Below the pieces are notes generated by a model, which searched no databases, had not been told where the DNA came from, and saw only the letters and a list, made by a program, of their open reading frames with translations. From Phoronis australis (Eukaryota; Phoronida; Phoronidae), in contig NMRA01000124.1 in NCBI GenBank assembly GCA_002633005.1, positions 763,814-827,813 on the forward strand: a stretch of 64,000 nt of DNA, given 5' to 3'. The first letter of the stretch is position 1, and each line of letters begins with the position of its first letter. Below, one piece after another: positions 61,801 to 64,000 of this stretch. Both the position numbers and the translations under genes were made by a program.

Positions 61801-63369
61801 TCCATCTGAAAACGGCAGGATAGCGTCATCTCACTAATAGGTGCCTACAAACCAAATTTCATGAAAATCCGTTCAGGACTTTTGAAGATACAAAGGTAAG
61901 CATAAAAAACTAAAATTGCCACTAGGGGGCACATCGGTAGTCGGATTTGTCTGAAAGTTCGCACATGCCGTCCCATTCATGAATGGAACATATGTGTCAA
62001 ATTTCATGAACGTATGTCAAAGGGTTTTGGAGATAGAGCAGCGGACGCCGGACGCCGCCCGGACGGACGGACAGAGATGACGGCATAATGCGTCCACATA
62101 TAAATATGTGGGCGCATAAAAAGGACATCAGTACAGGAGCATTCCTGGGATAAGTTTCCCGCTAGATTAACTGAGTCCATGCATTTCTACGGGTAGGAAC
62201 AACCTTACACTAGCTCCACCTAGTGAGTTTTGATTTCCCCGGAGATTCCGGAACAGACTGAGTACACTTACCAGCACTTGGAAGGGAGCCGTTAACAGTT
62301 TACTGTTAATGATCAGATCTTGTGGTACTGTATTCATATTCAGCCAACTGCTGAGGCATTGGAATACCTTCTTGTGGCTATAGACGTCAGAGTTGCCGTT
62401 TTCCAATATTGATGACTGCCAAGAGAAGATGTCCGTTTGCATTAATTGCGAGAAGACAGCATGATCTTAGACACTAATGAAATGAATTCATTTCGAAAAA
62501 AACTGCAGCTATGTCAGTGATTTCGAAGCAATTAAGAACATTTAGTTCTTAAAATTAAAATCAATGGTGCCTGGAATGATGAAAATGCTCTCAAAATGAA
62601 AGCAGCCCTCCGTGTGACCGAAAAGAAATTTTTTCTTCCTTCCGACAAAAATCAGACAAAACAGAATTAAAGAAATGTTACAATTGTTATCAGGAGCTTA
62701 GTAATATCAATCTTCATTGGCCTGTGTCTTGAAGAGTCTAGTGGCCATTGTCTTTTGACTAAAACCAAAGTGAAAAATCTGACTACGAATAGCCAATAGT
62801 TGATTGTTTGTCTTGTGCAATTTCCAAAACATTTTGCCTTCTGTCAATTTGAGCTGGCTACTAATTTCAGTCATTGACTTCAAGTTGTACACAGATTTTC
62901 TAACTTTCAGGCGAAGACTAATTTCCAAGAAACAGGCTACACCATCATAGATTGATTTTCAGTCAAAAATCAAAAGACAAAAGCTAATGGACTGACAGAG
63001 AAAATGCCTAACTAAGAAAACATACAGAATTAATTTTTACTTATGTATCAAAAATAAAATTAATCAACTGACTGTCAAACATTTGTATATTAATTTACAG
63101 TCATAGATCCAATGACTAACTCAGGACTGTATACCAGAACGTCTTTAATGCAAAGTACCACCTTGAAGGAAGTCAGCATTAGAGACTCTAAATGCTAGCA
63201 AGTAAACAACCACTACCCAATAAAATAACCTATTTGTTCATAAGCTGAAACAAAAACCAATAGAAAAATTGTGTACCAGAAGATTGAGAACGAGTGGTAT
63301 CGTCTGCGTTAGTTCTGTTGAGACCGCCTCTCGCCTGTTAGCACCAAGACGTAGAGTCCTTGATTGTGC
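37802..63369 (-). CDS. TNPO3: Transportin-3 (SR-protein nuclear import receptor), 5' partial, 19 exons in window
   Basis: This importin-beta-family karyopherin carries phosphorylated SR splicing factors into the nucleus and releases them on binding RanGTP. Nineteen exons (listed individually) splice with matching phases into 777 residues plus stop. They align nearly gaplessly with human TNPO3 from about residue 156 to its C-terminus; the first ~155 residues, with the Ran-binding HEAT repeats, are beyond the right edge. The protein is an all-helical HEAT-repeat solenoid without signal peptide or membrane segment. The arginine-rich helix known to contact RS domains is intact ([20 protein letters not shown], exon 46886-47026). 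Other strongly conserved stretches are [30 protein letters not shown] and [10 protein letters not shown]. Introns are GT-AG except 52114-53118 (GC-AG) and run from about 270 to 3570 bp. Introns carry many repeats but none interrupts an exon, so the gene appears functional. Confidence 0.95.
38772..38884 (-). CDS. TNPO3: TNPO3 exon w18
   Basis: 37 codons plus 2 nt: [31 protein letters not shown]. Acceptor GTTTTCAG, donor GTATGA. Confidence 0.93.
39391..39612. mobile_element. ~220-bp fold-back element with ~95-nt arms (TNPO3 intron)
   Basis: The left arm begins AGAAAACCCAGCACAACTGT and runs through GATGAAGTTCAAGTCATCAT to CCTCAAGGAGTA. The right arm is its inverted counterpart and ends CAATTGTGTTGGGTTTTCT. 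The innermost ~32 nt are almost perfectly matched. Each arm contains a TTGAGGA..stem..CATCRAMA block like the retroelement terminus at 1414-1461. Confidence 0.8.
39837..40004 (-). CDS. TNPO3: TNPO3 exon w17
   Basis: 56 codons, phase 0/0: [41 protein letters not shown] (human DVAEVLWEIMQVDRP). Acceptor CATTCCAG, donor GTCAGT. Confidence 0.92.
40680..41036 (+). repeat. Diverged copy of the CCACTAGG-motif repeat (TNPO3 intron)
   Basis: Three monomers start at 40739 (CCACTAGGAGATGCC), 40886 (CCACTTGGGGGCACC) and 41026 (CCACTAGGATTAGG), spaced 147 and 140 bp. Between them are 'caagcggtttggcggataga' and 'ccacagcagtccg', both as in the 60.5-62 kb array. Confidence 0.7.
41155..41500. repeat. Dispersed non-coding repeat, copy C (TNPO3 intron)
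   Basis: Shared blocks with 29100 and 35155: 'gggtcacatgatcatg', CAAAACAATGGTAATAATAA, 'tcgttttatgcaa', 'aatcataaaagccctatatc' and 'tgatagcccttcgtgcaaaa'. Confidence 0.65.
41501..43414. other. TNPO3 intron sequence, nothing recognised
   Basis: Remainder of the 3.4-kb intron 40005-43414. No exon-like open frame or structured repeat was seen. Confidence 0.5.
43415..43571 (-). CDS. TNPO3: TNPO3 exon w16
   Basis: 1 nt plus 52 codons: [38 protein letters not shown]. Acceptor GTACGTAG, donor GTAATT. Confidence 0.92.
43572..44668. other. TNPO3 intron sequence, nothing firm
   Basis: A 78-codon - strand open frame (44345-44581) has no recognisable domain. The phases of the flanking exons join directly, so it is not an exon. 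Confidence 0.5.
44669..44763 (-). CDS. TNPO3: TNPO3 exon w15
   Basis: 31 codons plus 2 nt: [28 protein letters not shown]. Acceptor GCTTTCAG, donor GTTAGT. Confidence 0.93.
45138..45475 (-). repeat. ~72-bp tandem array derived from the 3' end of a TNPO3 exon
   Basis: Units start (plus coordinates of the GTACAGCC-type word) near 45144, 45220, 45292, 45362 and 45436. The rightmost unit is the end of coding exon w14. The unit at ~45262-45331 still reads [18 protein letters not shown] followed by GTAAGT. The alternating units have TGAATGATCTCTGAATGGG instead of the donor. Confidence 0.9.
45410..45526 (-). CDS. TNPO3: TNPO3 exon w14
   Basis: 39 codons, phase 0/0: [39 protein letters not shown] (human [20 protein letters not shown]). 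Acceptor CTTGTAG, donor GTAAGT. Its last ~65 bp and donor are duplicated downstream. Confidence 0.93.
45527..46885. other. TNPO3 intron sequence, nothing recognised
   Basis: AT-rich intron with no exon-like frame or strong repeat seen. Confidence 0.5.
46886..47026 (-). CDS. TNPO3: TNPO3 exon w13 (RS-binding arginine helix)
   Basis: 47 codons, phase 0/0: [16 protein letters not shown] followed by [20 protein letters not shown]. Every arginine of the human arginine-rich helix that contacts RS domains is conserved. Acceptor GTCCCAG, donor GTGCGT. Confidence 0.95.
47027..48100. other. TNPO3 intron sequence, nothing recognised
   Basis: No repeat or coding signal was recognised. Confidence 0.5.
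48101..48161 (-). CDS. TNPO3: TNPO3 exon w12
   Basis: 1 nt plus 20 codons: [20 protein letters not shown] (human [20 protein letters not shown]). Acceptor TTCTTCAG, donor GTATGT. Confidence 0.92.
48396..48731. mobile_element. Mariner-type MITE, copy 1 (TNPO3 intron)
   Basis: The termini CAGGGTGTCCCAAA and TTTTTGGGACACCCTG are inverted repeats of the Tc1/mariner type, with TA adjoining the right end. About 336 bp with no transposase. Internal blocks ('ggaatggcaaac', 'cggttttggaraat', 'gttactgg') are shared with 50291-50680. Confidence 0.8.
50291..50680. mobile_element. Mariner-type MITE, copy 2 (TNPO3 intron)
   Basis: It begins TACAGGGTGTCCCAAAAAAT and ends degenerately with CATTTTTGGGACAACC. 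It shares internal blocks with copy 1 in the same intron and encodes no transposase. Confidence 0.7.
50760..50930. repeat. 33-bp minisatellite, 5 copies (TNPO3 intron)
   Basis: Units begin at the ATGAAG word at 50763, 50796, 50829, 50862 and 50895 (exactly 33 bp apart). Each contains the near-palindrome AGTCTATTAGACT. Because 33 is divisible by 3, the - strand reads an open repeat [11 protein letters not shown]. Confidence 0.95.
51083..51177 (-). CDS. TNPO3: TNPO3 exon w11
   Basis: 31 codons plus 2 nt: [15 protein letters not shown], matching human SSDPTVFLDRLAVIF. The N-terminal half is a low-complexity loop. Acceptor GTTTTAG, donor GTGAGT. Confidence 0.9.
51464..51555 (-). CDS. TNPO3: TNPO3 exon w10
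   Basis: 2 nt plus 30 codons: [30 protein letters not shown]. Acceptor GTTTCAG, donor GTGAGT. Confidence 0.88.
51922..52113 (-). CDS. TNPO3: TNPO3 exon w9
   Basis: 2 nt, 63 codons, 1 nt: [46 protein letters not shown]. Acceptor CCTTCAG, donor GTAAGC. Confidence 0.95.
53119..53258 (-). CDS. TNPO3: TNPO3 exon w8 (GC donor)
   Basis: 1 nt, 46 codons, 1 nt: [20 protein letters not shown]. The donor is GCTAGT after TTAG. GT donors nearby either break phase or create a stop. An alternative acceptor 3 bp upstream (start 53261) would insert one serine; the chosen site reproduces human spacing exactly. Confidence 0.85.
53259..55153. other. TNPO3 intron; unrecognised open frame near 54.7 kb
   Basis: 54585-54815 on the - strand is an open frame (ends [17 protein letters not shown]) inside sequence with 'ttccgcggaaa' words at 54900-54975. 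It may be a decayed transposable element, but I cannot assign a family. Confidence 0.35.
55154..55356 (-). CDS. TNPO3: TNPO3 exon w7
   Basis: 67 codons plus 2 nt: [34 protein letters not shown]. Acceptor TTTTTCAG, donor GTAAGT. The acidic DDDDF is the family's DDF motif. Confidence 0.95.
55629..55775 (-). CDS. TNPO3: TNPO3 exon w6
   Basis: 49 codons, phase 0/0: [17 protein letters not shown], matching human VVEISFNFWYRLGEHLY. Acceptor TGCCATAG, donor GTGAGT. Confidence 0.92.
56502..56640 (-). CDS. TNPO3: TNPO3 exon w5
   Basis: 1 nt plus 46 codons: [32 protein letters not shown]. Acceptor TTCTCCAG, donor GTAGGG. Confidence 0.9.
56771..56806 (-). other. Hammerhead-like relic in TNPO3 intron
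   Basis: On the - strand: GATC, CTGATG, TCT..AGA, CGAAACGTT, GATT. The flanking GATC/GATT can pair as stem I and the second box GAAA is intact. The CTGAnGA box is incomplete, so an active ribozyme is unlikely. Confidence 0.35.
56983..57063. repeat. Polypyrimidine tract
   Basis: (CT)n followed by C/T-rich simple sequence on the + strand in the TNPO3 intron 56641-57152; purine-rich on the transcribed sense strand. Confidence 0.9.
57153..57253 (-). CDS. TNPO3: TNPO3 exon w4
   Basis: 33 codons plus 2 nt: [18 protein letters not shown], aligned to human LAMQLFQGVLTLETAYH. Acceptor TTTCAG, donor GTAGGT; the split codon is lysine. Confidence 0.9.
58478..58545 (+). repeat. tRNA-like SINE fragment (TNPO3 intron)
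   Basis: The order 'cagcagagcatcagacta' (D-arm/anticodon-like), 'ggttgcagtttcgattctgc' (T-arm/B-box-like) resembles a tRNA. The A-box and acceptor stem are not convincing. Confidence 0.3.
58630..58704 (-). CDS. TNPO3: TNPO3 exon w3
   Basis: 25 codons, phase 0/0: [16 protein letters not shown], matching human [16 protein letters not shown]. Acceptor TTTCTAG, donor GTAGGT. Confidence 0.9.
58705..60100. other. TNPO3 intron sequence, nothing recognised
   Basis: Left part of the 3.57-kb intron before the motif array. AT-rich with short 'aactcaa' direct repeats at 59650-59715. Confidence 0.5.
60111..62117 (+). repeat. Higher-order repeat array of CTCF-core-like motifs (TNPO3 intron)
   Basis: Monomers open with a CCACTAGG motif at 60567, 60711, 60872, 61017, 61161, 61322, 61468, 61613, 61774 and 61919; a related TCACTAGGTGGCGC is at 60111. 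Spacing cycles 144/161/145, so three distinct monomers form a ~450-bp trimer repeated three times. The tail (61945-62117) holds 'ggacgccggacgccgcc', GGAC repeats and a terminal hairpin (62089-62116). No protein is encoded. Confidence 0.92.
62272..62415 (-). CDS. TNPO3: TNPO3 exon w2
   Basis: 48 codons, phase 0/0: [24 protein letters not shown]. The spacing to the VF motif equals the human protein exactly (18 residues). Acceptor TTGGCAG, donor GTAAGT. Confidence 0.9.
63277..63369 (-). CDS. TNPO3: TNPO3 exon w1 (first in window)
   Basis: 31 codons, phase 0 at both ends, containing [12 protein letters not shown] (human SRSLRIGANRRT). Acceptor TTGCTTCAG; donor GTACAC, a weak but phase-consistent site. 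Confidence 0.85.
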
Positions 63370-64000
63370 CTGAAGCAAACAAAGGCGAAATGCACTAGGT
63401 AAATCATCAGATTTTTGACAATTGACAAGCATATAACAACTTTAATCAAATCCAATGATCTTAAATGGCATGTCCAAAGCTCACCAACTTGGGCTTTGAA
63501 AATGGATCACTTTGGATATCGGGACGCAAAACCAGAAAAATTTCTAATTGAGAACACTTGTAGAATGCTTCAGGTTTACTTTCAAATGCCATGCGATGTG
63601 ACTGGCCCCTTTTCGATTTAAGCATCAAGTAAACTTAGATGTCAATTTTGGAGAAAACTGAATTTGCCGAAATTGCTATTTTTCTATTTTTCATTGCTAC
63701 AGATACTCAAAAATTTATCAAACCATGCCAGGTGACAGCTAAACCGTAAAAACCAGCTAACCAGGGACCAAATGTTTCTTAATATTAATTTTTGTTCAGA
63801 AATTCTGCAGCACAATTCAATGTTAGTGTTAAATTGCGTCCAACTGTTTCAACCCTAAGCAAAACATCAATTCACTGAAAATAATTACAAAACAATAACT
63901 TTCTGACTCTCACGCGCTACGGCATTCAGGAAAGTGTGTGACATTTTGGAGTAAAAAGTCGTCCATTTGTCACGATTCGAACCCGGAATTTTGGACAATG
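63370..64000. other. TNPO3 intron at the window edge
   Basis: No upstream exon was found in this stretch. 63974-63984 is a B-box match on the - strand (GGGTTCGAATC) without a complete tRNA in view. Confidence 0.6.

Noticed and set aside
63960-64000. tRNA or SINE at the right edge (GGGTTCGAATC on the minus strand)
   Set aside because: Only the B-box-like part is in view and its upstream part is outside the window, so it cannot be folded.

Overview
The window is animal nuclear DNA: AT-rich, with spliced genes, long intergenic stretches, many fold-back repeats and three single unresolved bases (28774, 29607, 30180). Protein similarity and repeat content suggest a marine invertebrate. A hemichordate- or lancelet-like deuterostome is my guess, but the sequence alone does not settle it. 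Gene calls and splice sites come from reading translations and comparing them with remembered family sequences; no search was run.

Two protein-coding genes are clear. TENT5/FAM46, a non-canonical poly(A) polymerase, lies on the + strand as one intact coding exon (22190-23374) behind a probable 5'UTR intron, with an AATAAA signal at 23824. Transportin-3 (TNPO3), the importin-beta-family receptor that imports SR splicing factors, fills the right 40% on the - strand. Nineteen coding exons (63369 down to the stop at 37802) give 777 residues covering about human residue 156 to the end. The 5' exons lie beyond the right edge. All exon phases join, and one intron uses a GC donor.

1-22 kb has no recognisable host gene. 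It holds a broken Penelope-like retroelement (RT plus GIY-YIG endonuclease) ending in a hammerhead-ribozyme-like motif, a 17-bp minisatellite, a degenerate ~160-bp tandem array, several inverted-repeat elements and a diverged dispersed repeat. 23.8-37 kb is also non-coding. It has a 567-bp near-perfect tandem duplication joined by one N (possible assembly or haplotype artefact), further copies of the repeat inside it, and three strong fold-back structures.

TNPO3 introns carry the most unusual material: (a) a higher-order array at 60.1-62.1 kb built of ~145/161-bp monomers, each opening with a sequence that matches or nearly matches the animal CTCF core motif, with an older copy at 40.7 kb; (b) a tandem array in which the 3' end of a TNPO3 exon, including its splice donor, is copied into its own downstream intron; (c) two mariner-type MITEs and a 33-bp minisatellite in one intron; (d) hammerhead-like relics in two introns. 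The two genes have no evident functional link beyond RNA biology (mRNA tail extension; import of splicing factors).
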